48,953 nucleotides of DNA from positions 1 to 48,953 of the forward strand of contig JAGUYG010000029.1 in NCBI GenBank assembly GCA_020061465.1. Reading direction: 5' to 3'. Of the stretch, positions 28,573-36,963 are shown in pieces; within the stretch, counting starts at the first letter, position 1, and every line of letters begins with the position of its first letter. Below the pieces are notes generated by a model that did not search any database, was not told the origin of the DNA, and worked only from the letters and a program-made list of their open reading frames with translations. Origin of the DNA: Ignavibacteriales bacterium. GTDB taxonomy: Bacteria; Bacteroidota; Ignavibacteria; Ignavibacteriales; Ignavibacteriaceae. A program made the translations under genes and the position numbers.

Positions 28573-29193
28573 TCACTTTTGCTGTATACCTAACGTATTT
28601 AAGCTTCTCTCTTCCATAATTCTCTCAACATATTTACCTAATACATCAAACTCAAGATTGACGGTATCGCCCATCTTTTTTTCGGAAAAAACCGTTTCCT
28701 TCCATGTATGAGGAATGATGCCCACACCGAATGTATTTTCTTTTAATTCTGCAACAGTCATGCTCACTCCGTCGATTGCAACCGAGCCAACGTAAATGAG
28801 GTATTTCTGAAATTCTTTAGGAAAGGTTATTCGCATAAAGTGACTGTTTGATAATTCCTCTATTTCCGTAACCTTTCCGGTTGTATCGATATGACCGAGA
28901 ACAAAATGTCCGCCAAGCCTTGCATCGGCTTTTAACGGTCTTTCAAGATTAACTTTATCTCCGATTCCTAATCTACCCAAGTTAGTTTTCTTTAACGTTT
29001 CTTCTATTGTATCTACACCGAATAGTGAAGCTTCTTTTTCCACAACGGTTAAGCAGCAGCCATTTACGCTTATACTGCAGCCTATTTCCGTATCTTCAAC
29101 TACTTTTTTTGCATGGATAACGAATCGTAATCCATCTCCTGTTTTTATTTTCTTTTCGATAGTTCCTGTTTCCTCAACTAAACCAGTAAACAT
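28573..29193 (-). CDS. ribE: Riboflavin synthase, alpha subunit
   Basis: A 206-residue riboflavin synthase, which dismutates two 6,7-dimethyl-8-ribityllumazine into riboflavin and a pyrimidinedione. Two lumazine-binding repeats are visible: MFTGLVEETGTIEKK with SVNGCCLTVV and DTIEETLKKTNLG, then LGGHFVLGHIDTTGKV with AIDGVSMTVAEL and GIIPHTW. The ATG at 29193 gives the invariant MFTGLVE start; an in-frame TTG at 29232 would add 13 residues and is unlikely. The gap of 129 bases to ribD is the largest in this cluster and may hold a secondary promoter. No FMN riboswitch seen. Confidence 0.96.
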   Translation of the reverse strand: MFTGLVEETGTIEKKIKTGDGLRFVIHAKKVVEDTEIGCSISVNGCCLTVVEKEASLFGVDTIEETLKKTNLGRLGIGDKVNLERPLKADARLGGHFVLGHIDTTGKVTEIEELSNSHFMRITFPKEFQKYLIYVGSVAIDGVSMTVAELKENTFGVGIIPHTWKETVFSEKKMGDTVNLEFDVLGKYVERIMEERSLNTLGIQQK

Positions 29194-29304
29194 TATTTGC
29201 CTTTCTCTAATGAACCTTTTTTTGTGTTCCAAAATTAGAATAATTAGCCTAAAGTATAAAGGCGGGTTTGTGGTGCTATGGATTAGATGAAAGCTTAAGA
29301 GAAT

Positions 29305-29330
29305 TAAAATGAAATTGTTATTTCATTTTA
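29305..29330 (-). terminator. AT-only hairpin overlapping the end of ribD
   Basis: TAAAATGAAAT (29305-29315) and ATTTCATTTTA (29320-29330) form a perfect 11-bp stem with a 4-nt loop. The ribD stop codon lies in one arm. It has almost no GC and no long T-run, so it is a weak terminator at best; it may instead protect the mRNA end or reduce read-through to ribE. Confidence 0.3.
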
Positions 29331-30411
29331 TTAATTCAATTAAAACATCATCGCCGATTTTATCGACGGATTCGATACTCAGCTTCATTAAATTTTTCAT
29401 ATTCTTATCCGGTATCTCATTAACGAAGTTTATACCGGAGCCGAGAATTTTGGGAGCTACGAAAAGTTTAATTTCATCAAACAAATTTTGCCGAATAAAT
29501 GTAGTGAATACTTCCCTTCCTCCTTCAACGAGAATTGAAGTGATATTCATTTTGCATAATTCGCGCAGCATCATCTTTAGGTTCAATTTGCCCTCTTCAT
29601 TCTCTGTAACAAATACAATTTCCGCACCTAAAGATTTTAGTTCATCTATCTTAGTCTTCTTTAAGGAACTATTTTTTGATGTAACAATAATTACCTGTCC
29701 GTTTTCAATGTGACGAAAAATTTTTCTATCGGTTTTAATCCTGAGGCTTTTATCAATTACAATTCTTTTGGGATTCCTTCCTTCCTCTAATCTAACAGTT
29801 AATTGGGGATTATCTTTGACAACAGTGTTATATCCAATCAGCACAGCATCGTAGTAAGCGCGCATTGAATGAACAATCTTTCGCGATTCAAGTGACGATA
29901 TCCACTTAGAATCCCCTGCTGTATCGGCAATCTTAGCATCCAATGTTATGGCTGCTTTTAGTGTAACGTAAGGAATTCCTTTTGATATAAATTTGAAGAA
30001 AAATTTGTTTAATCGAATACATTCTTTTTCAAGAACACCTACCCTCACATTTATACCAGCTCGTTTCAACTTTCTAACTCCTCTGCCGCTTACGAGAGGA
30101 TTTGTGTCAAGAGTACCGATTACGACTCTTTTAATTTTACTTTCGATTATTTTATCAACACATGGCGGGGTATTACCATAATGGCTGCAAGGTTCTAAAT
30201 TTACATAAAGAGTTGCACCTTCAAGGTTTTCCTTAGCCGAGAGGATTGCATTTACCTCGGCATGATTTTCTCCAAATCTCTGATGGTAACCGGTTCCGAT
30301 TATTCTCTCATCTTTAACAATAACACAACCAACTAATGGATTGGGACTTACATAACCTTGTCCCCTTTTTGCTAATTCAATAGCGGTTTGTATATAGGAC
30401 TCGTCCGTCAA
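29323..30411 (-). CDS. ribD: Bifunctional riboflavin biosynthesis deaminase/reductase RibD
   Basis: A 362-residue fusion that deaminates and then reduces the early pyrimidine intermediate of riboflavin synthesis. The N-terminal deaminase has the zinc site HAEVNA (His50, Glu52) and PCSHYGNTPPC (Cys75, Cys84), plus SPNPLVGCVIV. The C-terminal reductase starts near 150 (PYVTLKAAITLDAKIAD) and contains SRKIVHSMRAYYDAVLIGYNTVVKDNPQLTVR and ILVEGGREV. Length is usual (360-370). It begins seven bases after the greA stop; ribE follows after a 129-base gap. The other rib genes are not in the window. Confidence 0.97.
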   Translation of the reverse strand: MTDESYIQTAIELAKRGQGYVSPNPLVGCVIVKDERIIGTGYHQRFGENHAEVNAILSAKENLEGATLYVNLEPCSHYGNTPPCVDKIIESKIKRVVIGTLDTNPLVSGRGVRKLKRAGINVRVGVLEKECIRLNKFFFKFISKGIPYVTLKAAITLDAKIADTAGDSKWISSLESRKIVHSMRAYYDAVLIGYNTVVKDNPQLTVRLEEGRNPKRIVIDKSLRIKTDRKIFRHIENGQVIIVTSKNSSLKKTKIDELKSLGAEIVFVTENEEGKLNLKMMLRELCKMNITSILVEGGREVFTTFIRQNLFDEIKLFVAPKILGSGINFVNEIPDKNMKNLMKLSIESVDKIGDDVLIELIK

Positions 30412-30418
30412 GCAATTG

Positions 30419-30895
30419 TTACTTTATATCTAAGATACGGAATTCAAACATTCCGGCTGGTGCTTTAACCTTCACATTTGCGCCAACTTTTTTTCCAATT
30501 AATCCTTGCCCCACAGGTGAAGTGACTGAAATTTTTCCAGCTTGAAAGTCAGCTTCTTCGGGTGAGACTAACTTGTATTCGAAGATTTTTAAATTGCCTA
30601 AATTTTTAATTGTTACGGTAGATAGGATATGTACTTCCTCGGTATTGAATTGCGATTTGTCAATTATTCTTGCTCTTGACAAAATGTCCTCAAGCTTGTG
30701 GATTCGTAACTCAAACAAACCTTGTTCTTCTTTTGCGGCGTCATATTCCGCATTTTCGGATAGATCGCCATGAGATCTTGCTTCAGCAATTTTCGAAGCA
30801 ATTTCTTTTCTCCCGTTTGTTTTTAGCTCTTGAAGCTCTTTTTCAAGCTCTACAAGCCTCTCTTTGGTGAGATATACAAAACTTTGGTTTGACAT
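30419..30895 (-). CDS. greA: Transcript cleavage factor GreA
   Basis: A 158-residue protein that rescues backtracked RNA polymerase by stimulating cleavage of the transcript. The N-terminal coiled coil contains YLTKERLVELEKELQEL and the conserved acidic tip in ARSHGDLSENAEYDAAKEEQG. The C-terminal FKBP-like domain has SPVGQGLIGKKVGANVKVKAPAG. The ATG at 30895 gives exactly the usual 158 residues; the frame stays open to a GTG at 31009 but that stretch is the promoter and leader, not protein. The leader carries a terminator-like hairpin (30934-30956), so expression may be attenuated. It is the first gene of an eight-gene cluster. Confidence 0.97.
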   Translation of the reverse strand: MSNQSFVYLTKERLVELEKELQELKTNGRKEIASKIAEARSHGDLSENAEYDAAKEEQGLFELRIHKLEDILSRARIIDKSQFNTEEVHILSTVTIKNLGNLKIFEYKLVSPEEADFQAGKISVTSPVGQGLIGKKVGANVKVKAPAGMFEFRILDIK

Positions 30896-30933
30896 ATCAT
30901 CTACTCTTTTATTTGTGTAATTTAAAAAAAAGA

Positions 30934-30956
30934 GCCACCGCATCTTCCGCAGTGGC
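30934..30956 (-). terminator. Terminator-like hairpin in the greA leader
   Basis: In minus-strand RNA the sequence folds as GCCACUGC, loop GGAAGAU, GCGGUGGC: an 8-bp GC-rich stem with one U-G wobble. The wobble would be a C-A mismatch in the opposite strand, so the structure favours the minus direction. A UCUUUUUUUU tract follows at once. It starts within a few bases of the predicted transcript start and ends 38 bases before the greA ATG. This is the form of an intrinsic terminator or attenuator, comparable in position to the GraL-producing greA leader of E. coli. Confidence 0.7.
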
Positions 30957-30962
30957 AGGTGC

Positions 30963-30991
30963 AACTTAAAAAAATTAAAAATAGTTGTCAA
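30963..30991 (-). promoter_or_regulatory. Promoter of the greA cluster
   Basis: On the minus strand, a perfect -35 box TTGACA (30986-30991) is followed after 17 bases by TAAGTT (30963-30968) as a weak -10 box, which also fits the Bacteroidota TAnnTT pattern. Transcription would start near 30956-30960, right before the leader hairpin. Confidence 0.6.
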
Positions 30992-31477
30992 GAAAAATTT
31001 TAAAATCACTGCTGCCGCAGAAAGGCAGAAGCGGTGTTGATCACTGTTCTTTTTAACCTTCTTTAGAGCTTATCCCTTCATTTTAACTTACAAGCTCATC
31101 TTACACAAATTTTCCCCAAAATGTTTGAAATAATTATTAAATTATTTAATTGGTTATGTGTTATACGATTGTAGAGACGGGGCATCCCGAAAGCATTCGA
31201 GACAAGTTACCCCGTCTTTACGTTAGAAATTAATTAATTTTTCATTATCAGCTCAATAATTTTTTTATAATCCTTTTTCAATTTAGCTGATATTTTAGTC
31301 TAACACTGAGATTTTTGCTTAACATAAGTTACAAGATTATTATTTGATTTAAAGAACTATTAAACCATTACACACTTTTTTATTTCTGATTTATGAACAA
31401 GAATTGTTTATCTCCTCAAAATTTTCATGAACCATTCGATAAAATTCCATAGATTAGCATAAAACATTAATAACTTT
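30992..31477. other. Divergent intergenic region between greA and PAP2 genes
   Basis: About 485 bases with no convincing gene on either strand. It holds a small hairpin CTGCC/GGCAG (31012-31016 and 31024-31028) just upstream of the greA promoter and a larger palindromic element at 31171-31221. The remainder is AT-rich. A GC-richer patch of about 31007-31090 could belong to a small RNA, but no known RNA family was recognised. Confidence 0.4.
31171..31221. repeat. Nested palindromic element (REP-like)
   Basis: GTAGAGACGGGG (31171-31182) and CCCCGTCTTTAC (31210-31221) form a 12-bp stem with one G-T position. Inside, TCCCGAA and TTCGAGA make a second imperfect stem. The 51-base unit is much richer in GC than its surroundings. 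GTAGAGACG...CGTCT(C/T)TAC palindromes are seen as dispersed intergenic repeats in many bacteria. It is far from either gene, with no T-run. Confidence 0.6.
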
Positions 31478-32059
31478 ATGATTGAATTATTTTACAATAT
31501 TGACTTATCGATTTTTTACTTTTTCAATCAAACTATTTCTACTCCGGTTTTGGATAGATTTTTTTCTACTATCACGAACGTTAACAACTGGTACATAGCT
31601 TATATAATATTGTTGTCCATTCTCTTTTTTAAGGGTGGAAAGAGAGGTAAGATAGCATCATTGGGAATTATACTTTTAATAGTATTTAGTGATCAGATTA
31701 GCCACAATATTATAAAAGAAGCATTTGCGAGAGTTCGTCCTTGCAACTCGCTGCCTGATGTAATTACTCCTTTAGGCTGCACCGGTTCGTATTCATTTCC
31801 TTCCAATCATGCGGTAAACAATTTTGCCGCTGCTATGTTTTTCTCCATTTTATATCCTAATCTTCGCTGGATTTTATTTATTACCGCATCTCTTGTTGCA
31901 TTATCACGCGTTTACTTGGGGCTTCATTATCCCTCCGATATTATCGCCGGTGCGTTGATAGGTGCAGCATTCGGTTATATTTTTACGTGGCTGCAATTGA
32001 AGTTTGAAAAACGTTTCGTGAAAGTGCGAAACAATTCATTTGAAAATGAAGAGAAATGA
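31478..32059 (+). CDS. PAP2-family membrane phosphatase
   Basis: A 193-residue integral membrane protein with about five or six helices and the three PAP2 motifs: K80-x6-R87-P88 (KEAFARVRP), PSNH (108-111; Ser-Asn-His in place of the more common SGH), and SR-x5-H-x3-D (Arg144, His150, Asp154 in SRVYLGLHYPSD). These residues form the active site of phosphatidate, undecaprenyl-diphosphate or sugar-phosphate phosphatases. Undecaprenyl diphosphate recycling or lipid A/phospholipid dephosphorylation are both possible. It leads three plus-strand genes with short gaps. Confidence 0.9.
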   Translation: MIELFYNIDLSIFYFFNQTISTPVLDRFFSTITNVNNWYIAYIILLSILFFKGGKRGKIASLGIILLIVFSDQISHNIIKEAFARVRPCNSLPDVITPLGCTGSYSFPSNHAVNNFAAAMFFSILYPNLRWILFITASLVALSRVYLGLHYPSDIIAGALIGAAFGYIFTWLQLKFEKRFVKVRNNSFENEEK

Positions 32060-32081
32060 ACGTTAGGAAAATTACCCCGCT

Positions 32082-32801
32082 ATGAAAAAGAATTTAACAA
32101 TCTATTATTATTCTCTATTTATATTCATAATGATGAAGAGTCTGTATCCATCCACCATCGATTTTCAGAGTGATAGTTTGATTATAACAACCTTCACCAT
32201 CAATCAGGTATCTCCCGACAGCCAATGCACTATCTCAATCGAATATCCTCAAATTTCCGGAATGAAGGATTCGTTGTCATCTCAGAAAATTAATGAGTAC
32301 TTAAAGGATGTTTTTACTAACATCCCGGAGTTTTATGAGATTGAAAACTGCGATTCTACAAATGCTTTAATTTATGAGGTATCATATACAACATCGCTTA
32401 ATAGCGACGGTTTCATCAGCTTAATTTTTAATTATTATGAATACTCCGGCGGTGCACACGGAAATTATTCTTCATTCGGAATAAACATTAACACTCATAC
32501 AGGAAACCTGATTTCTTTAGAAGAAGTTATCGATGAAAAATATTTTCCGGACTTAGCATTATTAATTGAAAAAAAACTGAAGGATAAATACAATGTTAAT
32601 AATTTAACCGATGCAGGTTTCTTTGAAGACAAAATAACGATAGACCTGGAACGAAATTTTTACTTCACTCCTCATTCAATGGTCATTGGTTTTGATCCTT
32701 ATGAAATTGCGCCCTACTCTATGGGTATGATTGAAGTTGAACTTTTGTTTTCTGAAATAGAACGATTTTTAGAAGCCTCCTTCCGGTTCATTCATAACTA
32801 A
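32082..32801 (+). CDS. DUF3298/DUF4163-like exported protein
   Basis: A 239-residue protein with an N-terminal hydrophobic stretch (about 6-22), probably a signal or anchor. The soluble part has the DUF4163/DUF3298 marks: ISIEYPQISG, SLIFNYYEYSGGAHGNYSSFGININTHTGNLISLEEV and a C-terminal FTPHSMVIGFDPYEIAPYSMG. Related proteins (for example RsiV) bind lysozyme or sense the envelope, but others have no known role. It lies 22 bases after the PAP2 gene and 11 bases before the acetyltransferase gene, suggesting one transcript. Confidence 0.85.
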   Translation: MKKNLTIYYYSLFIFIMMKSLYPSTIDFQSDSLIITTFTINQVSPDSQCTISIEYPQISGMKDSLSSQKINEYLKDVFTNIPEFYEIENCDSTNALIYEVSYTTSLNSDGFISLIFNYYEYSGGAHGNYSSFGININTHTGNLISLEEVIDEKYFPDLALLIEKKLKDKYNVNNLTDAGFFEDKITIDLERNFYFTPHSMVIGFDPYEIAPYSMGMIEVELLFSEIERFLEASFRFIHN

Positions 32802-32812
32802 GGTAAAAATAA

Positions 32813-33319
32813 ATGAGTATTATGAAAACAGATCCAAAATTATTAATCAGAAAAGCTGAAGAAAAAGATATCCCGATTATTCTGACTTTGATTAAAGAGC
32901 TTGCCGAGTATGAGAAATTAAGCGGCGAAGTAAAAGCAGATGAAAAAATTTTGAAAAATAGTTTATTCGGCAATAAAGCTTATGCGGAAGTTTTAATTGC
33001 CGAATACAATGGAAAGATTGCCGGTCAAGCTATTTACTTTTACAACTTTTCAACTTTTTTAGGTAAGCCGGGAATTTATTTAGAAGACTTATTCGTCCGA
33101 CCGGCATTAAGGGGAAACGGAATTGGAAAAGCTTTGCTGATGCACCTTATCAGGTTGGCAAAAGAACAGGATTGCGGAAGGGTTGAGTGGGCAGTTTTAG
33201 ATTGGAATGAACCGGCTATAAATTTCTATAAAAATTTATCTGCAGCAGCAATGGATGAATGGACAATTTTTAGAATAACAAGCGATAAGTTTGACGAAGC
33301 GTTAGGTAAGGCAGATTGA
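32813..33319 (+). CDS. GNAT-family N-acetyltransferase, SSAT-like
   Basis: A 168-residue acetyl-CoA-dependent acetyltransferase. The acetyl-CoA loop is VRPALRGNGIGKALL (RGNGIG); GIYLEDLFVRP, VEWAVLDWNEPAINFYKN and the N-terminal LIRKAEEKDIPIILTLIKELAEYEKL are typical of the spermidine/spermine N1-acetyltransferase branch of GNAT enzymes. That branch includes bacterial enzymes acting on diamines, thialysine and other amines, so the substrate cannot be fixed. A second in-frame ATG (32822) is an alternative start. Confidence 0.9.
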   Translation: MSIMKTDPKLLIRKAEEKDIPIILTLIKELAEYEKLSGEVKADEKILKNSLFGNKAYAEVLIAEYNGKIAGQAIYFYNFSTFLGKPGIYLEDLFVRPALRGNGIGKALLMHLIRLAKEQDCGRVEWAVLDWNEPAINFYKNLSAAAMDEWTIFRITSDKFDEALGKAD

Positions 33320-33444
33320 CGTAATAATGATTTAGATTTTCTAAATAAAATTTAACAACGCAACGAAATAGAGCCATAAAATATTTATTTAAATCATTTC
33401 ACAAAAGGCTATAAAAAAATATTACTCTATGTAATAAACGACAT

Positions 33445-33521
33445 AAATCCCGAAGGGATGACATTATTATAGCAATGTATAATACAGAATATCACCCAAA
33501 TCCCGAAGGGATGACATTATT
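33445..33521. repeat. Two 24-bp direct repeats with a small palindrome
   Basis: AAATCCCGAAGGGATGACATTATT occurs identically at 33445-33468 and 33498-33521, 53 bases apart start to start. Each copy contains the palindrome ATCCCgaaGGGAT. Two copies only, with a spacer of 29 bases, in the 495-base gap between the acetyltransferase and fabF. Probably a dispersed intergenic repeat; the gap otherwise contains only the fabF promoter region. Confidence 0.65.
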
Positions 33522-33752
33522 TTTGTATCGACAATAAAATTAACTAAACCAATAATTTTTAGAGGATTACTTTTTAGAAATTTAAATATCGATTCATCTT
33601 GCTATTAGGCAAGCCGCGAAAATCGACACATCCTTAAGCAAACAAATAAATTTTCATTATTGCTAATTTGTATTTCAAAAAAGTGATTAAAATCGTAATT
33701 AACCCACCGTCACAAGTACAAATTTCACTTATAATAATTCTACGGATTTGTT

Positions 33753-33760
33753 TATCTTTG
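33753..33760 (+). promoter_or_regulatory. Bacteroidota-type -7 box before fabF
   Basis: TATCTTTG matches the TAnnTTTG consensus exactly and lies 54 bases before the fabF ATG, giving a leader of about 45-50 bases. No clear -33 TTTG was found at the usual distance. Confidence 0.4.
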
Positions 33761-33814
33761 CACTCAAATTTTGACTTCCTTTAATCAAAAGCATTTAAAC
33801 GTACGAGGAAATAA

Positions 33815-35074
33815 ATGGCAAATAATAACAGACGAGTCGTTATAACAGGCATAGGTGCACTTACTCCGCTTGGGTTATCTGTAGAAGAATTTTGGAACAA
33901 TATGTTAAAAGGAATCAGCGGCTGTGCCGTTATAAAAAGTTTTGATACTTCGCGGGTAGAAACAAAATTTGCCTGTGAGTTAAAAGGATTCGATGCGGGT
34001 AATTACATGGATAGGAAAACTGCACGAAGGTTGGATCCTTACGCACAATATGCACTTGCGTCGGTCTTTCAGTGCGTTAAAGACAGCGAACTTGACACCG
34101 ATAAATTAACGTCCGAACAGAAGGCGCGCATTGGTGTAATATACGGCAGCGGTATAGGAGGAATACAGACTTTTTATAATCAAGCTATAGTAAATAACAA
34201 TGAGGGACCAAACCGCATATCACCCTTTTTCATACCCATGCTTATTCCTGATATCGCCGCAGGTTACATATCAATTCATTATGGATTCAAAGGACCTAAC
34301 TATTGTATAGTTTCGGCATGTGCCACTGCGAATAATAATTTGATCGATGCTTACTTATTAATTAAAAACGGTACAGCAGATGCCATGATTACAGGCGGAA
34401 GCGAAGCAGCGATTAACGAGATAGGTATTGGCGGCTTTAATGCTTCACGCGCACTCTCTACACGGAACGATGAGCCGGAAACTGCCAGCCGTCCTTTCGA
34501 TGCAACACGCGACGGTTTTGTAATGGGTGAAGGAGCAGGTGCCTTACTGCTCGAAGAGCTTGAAAATGCTCGCAGCCGGGGTGCAAAAATTTACGCTGAA
34601 GTTGTTGGTGTCGGATTATCAGCCGATGCTTATCACATTACGGCACCTCATCCGGATGGTGATGGTGCTATTCTTGCAATGGAAATGGCAATTAAAGATG
34701 CTGAAATAAAGAAAGATGAAATTGATTATATCAACATGCACGGTACATCTACACCGTTAGGCGATATTGCCGAAACCAAAGCAATCAAAAAAGTTTTTGG
34801 CGATCATGCCTATAACATGAATGTCTCTTCTACAAAAAGTATGACAGGCCATCTCTTAGGTGCTGCCGGTGCCGTTGAGGCTATAGCTTCGATACTTGCT
34901 GCAAAAAATGATATTATACCTCCTACCATTAACTTTAAGAATCCCGACCCCGAGTGCGATTTAAACTATACTTTCAATGCGCCGCAGCAGAGAACTGTAA
35001 ATTATGCGATTAGTAATGCATTCGGATTTGGGGGACATAATACATCGGTTATCTTCAAAAAATATGTTGAATAA
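33815..35074 (+). CDS. fabF: Beta-ketoacyl-ACP synthase II
   Basis: A 419-residue condensing enzyme that elongates fatty acyl-ACP with malonyl-ACP. The Cys-His-His triad is complete: Cys169 in SACATANN, His309 in NMHGTSTPLGD and His346 in SMTGHLLGAAG. The N-terminal RRVVITGIGALTPLG and GFGGHNTSVIF near the end are standard. Length fits FabF (about 412-420). A GAGGA site precedes the ATG. Other fab genes and acpP are not adjacent, so it stands as a single gene with its own -7-type promoter. Confidence 0.96.
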   Translation: MANNNRRVVITGIGALTPLGLSVEEFWNNMLKGISGCAVIKSFDTSRVETKFACELKGFDAGNYMDRKTARRLDPYAQYALASVFQCVKDSELDTDKLTSEQKARIGVIYGSGIGGIQTFYNQAIVNNNEGPNRISPFFIPMLIPDIAAGYISIHYGFKGPNYCIVSACATANNNLIDAYLLIKNGTADAMITGGSEAAINEIGIGGFNASRALSTRNDEPETASRPFDATRDGFVMGEGAGALLLEELENARSRGAKIYAEVVGVGLSADAYHITAPHPDGDGAILAMEMAIKDAEIKKDEIDYINMHGTSTPLGDIAETKAIKKVFGDHAYNMNVSSTKSMTGHLLGAAGAVEAIASILAAKNDIIPPTINFKNPDPECDLNYTFNAPQQRTVNYAISNAFGFGGHNTSVIFKKYVE

Positions 35075-35205
35075 GTATTTCAAAATCTTGTCGGTTGGCA
35101 ATGGAATTTTCGGTGTATTGAATGCATAAAATCTTTTCTTTGCAGTGAATTCATTCCAAAATTAATCTCGCTTTTGAATAAACTGATAATTGATATTCGA
35201 ACATC

Positions 35206-36861
35206 ATGCTCAAACCAAAACTTTTTACTACTCTAAAAGATTATACTAAATCCAAACTTATTGCAGATTTAACTGCAGGAACTATTGTAGGAATAGTGGC
35301 ACTTCCATTAGCAATAGCCTTTGCGATTGCTTCCGGGGTACCGCCTGAAAAAGGATTGATTACCGCAGTTATCGGCGGATTCATTATTTCTGCTTTAGGC
35401 GGCAGTAGAGTTCAAATCGGTGGTCCAACCGGTGCATTCGTGGTGATTGTGTATTCAATTGTCCAAAATTACGGTTTGCAAGGTTTGATGATTGCCACAA
35501 TCATGGCTGGCTGCATACTTGTTATAATGGGGCTTGCACGATTTGGTTCTATAATTAAATTTATTCCTCATCCGGTTGTAGTTGGCTTCACAAGCGGTAT
35601 AGCCGTTATTATTTTCTCTTCTCAAATCCGTGATTTATTAGGATTGAAGATGAAAGCTGTTCCCGCTGAATTCTTTGACAAATGGGTTGAATATGGTTCA
35701 GTAATTAATTCGATTAATTATTATGCGGTTGGCATTGCGGCAGTTTCACTATTCATAATGATTACCTGGCATAAGGTTTCACATAAGATCCCCGGCTCTT
35801 TGATTGCACTTATTGTTACAACATTAGCTGTGTCAATTTTCAATATGCCTGTAGAAACTATCGGAAGCAGATTTGGAGAAATCTCTGCGGAGATTCCCAA
35901 ACCGGAAGCATTTGAATTTAATTTCAGCGTGATAAAAAATCTTATTCAACCGGCTACTACCATTGCAATTTTAGCGGCTATAGAATCACTGCTTTCCGCG
36001 GTTGTAGCAGACGGAATGATTGGAGGCAAACATCGCTCCAATATGGAGTTGATAGCACAAGGGGCTGCCAATATCATCACTCCTTTATTCGGCGGAATAC
36101 CGGCAACGGGAGCTATTGCCCGAACGGCAACTAATATTAAAAACGGCGGAAGAACACCTGTCGCCGGAATAACCCACGCCGTTGTTCTTTTACTTATAAT
36201 GCTTTTCTTCGGAAAGTGGGCTAAACTCATTCCCCTCTCAGCTCTTGCTGCCATTCTGATAATTGTTGCTTATAACATGAGCGAGTGGCGGACTTTCAGA
36301 AATGTTCTTCGAAGTCCCCGAAGCGATGTTGCAGTATTGTTAACCACATTCGGGCTTACTGTTATTATAGATCTTACAATAGCTATTGAAATAGGAATGG
36401 TGCTTGCAGTGTTTCTGTTTATGCGAAGAATGTCAATGGTAACCAATGTAGGAGTGATTACAAGAGAGCTAACCGATGAAGATGAGGCTGTTGATCCTAT
36501 GGCAATTGATAAAAAAGATGTTCCTGACGGAGTAGAAGTTTATGAGATAAATGGTCCATTCTTTTTCGGTGCAGTTGAAAAATTTAAAGAATCCATTGGC
36601 ATCATTGAAGATGCACCAAAAATTAGAATTATTAGAATGAGGAATGTTCCGGCTATTGATTCCACCGGTTTACACGTATTGGAAGAAGTTTTACATTCGT
36701 CAAGGAAGCAAGGTACGGAAGTTATCTTTTCAGGAGTCCACGCTCAGCCTTTAATGGCGTTTGAAAATTCGGGTCTGCTTAAAAAAATAGGTGAGGAAAA
36801 TATTCACTCCAACATCGATGAAGCATTAAGGAGAGCAAGAGAAATTTTGACAGATAAATAA
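35206..36861 (+). CDS. SulP-family anion transporter with STAS domain
   Basis: A 551-residue membrane transporter. The transport core of about 10-14 helices begins with the family pattern [53 protein letters not shown] and [25 protein letters not shown] follow. The C-terminal STAS domain (about 440-551; [35 protein letters not shown]) is cytoplasmic and regulatory. SulP proteins carry sulfate, bicarbonate or organic anions, often with sodium or protons; no neighbour reveals the substrate. Confidence 0.93.
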   Translation: MLKPKLFTTLKDYTKSKLIADLTAGTIVGIVALPLAIAFAIASGVPPEKGLITAVIGGFIISALGGSRVQIGGPTGAFVVIVYSIVQNYGLQGLMIATIMAGCILVIMGLARFGSIIKFIPHPVVVGFTSGIAVIIFSSQIRDLLGLKMKAVPAEFFDKWVEYGSVINSINYYAVGIAAVSLFIMITWHKVSHKIPGSLIALIVTTLAVSIFNMPVETIGSRFGEISAEIPKPEAFEFNFSVIKNLIQPATTIAILAAIESLLSAVVADGMIGGKHRSNMELIAQGAANIITPLFGGIPATGAIARTATNIKNGGRTPVAGITHAVVLLLIMLFFGKWAKLIPLSALAAILIIVAYNMSEWRTFRNVLRSPRSDVAVLLTTFGLTVIIDLTIAIEIGMVLAVFLFMRRMSMVTNVGVITRELTDEDEAVDPMAIDKKDVPDGVEVYEINGPFFFGAVEKFKESIGIIEDAPKIRIIRMRNVPAIDSTGLHVLEEVLHSSRKQGTEVIFSGVHAQPLMAFENSGLLKKIGEENIHSNIDEALRRAREILTDK

Positions 36862-36963
36862 CTACTGCGCAAAACATTACTTGAAGAAGTGAACAGATCG
36901 ATTCTAAACTTTTTCATTTAAAGATGAATGAGTAACCCGGTTTTACTTAGGCTTATTAAGAGC

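Noticed and set aside
29194-30418. FMN riboswitch before ribD or ribE
   Set aside because: The conserved RFN-box segments are absent and the gap before ribD is only seven bases.
30896-31009. N-terminal extension of greA to the upstream GTG
   Set aside because: It would translate the promoter and leader hairpin, giving residues unlike GreA; the ATG at 30895 yields the exact family length.
33445-33521. CRISPR array
   Set aside because: Only two copies, with a palindromic repeat and no cas genes in the window.
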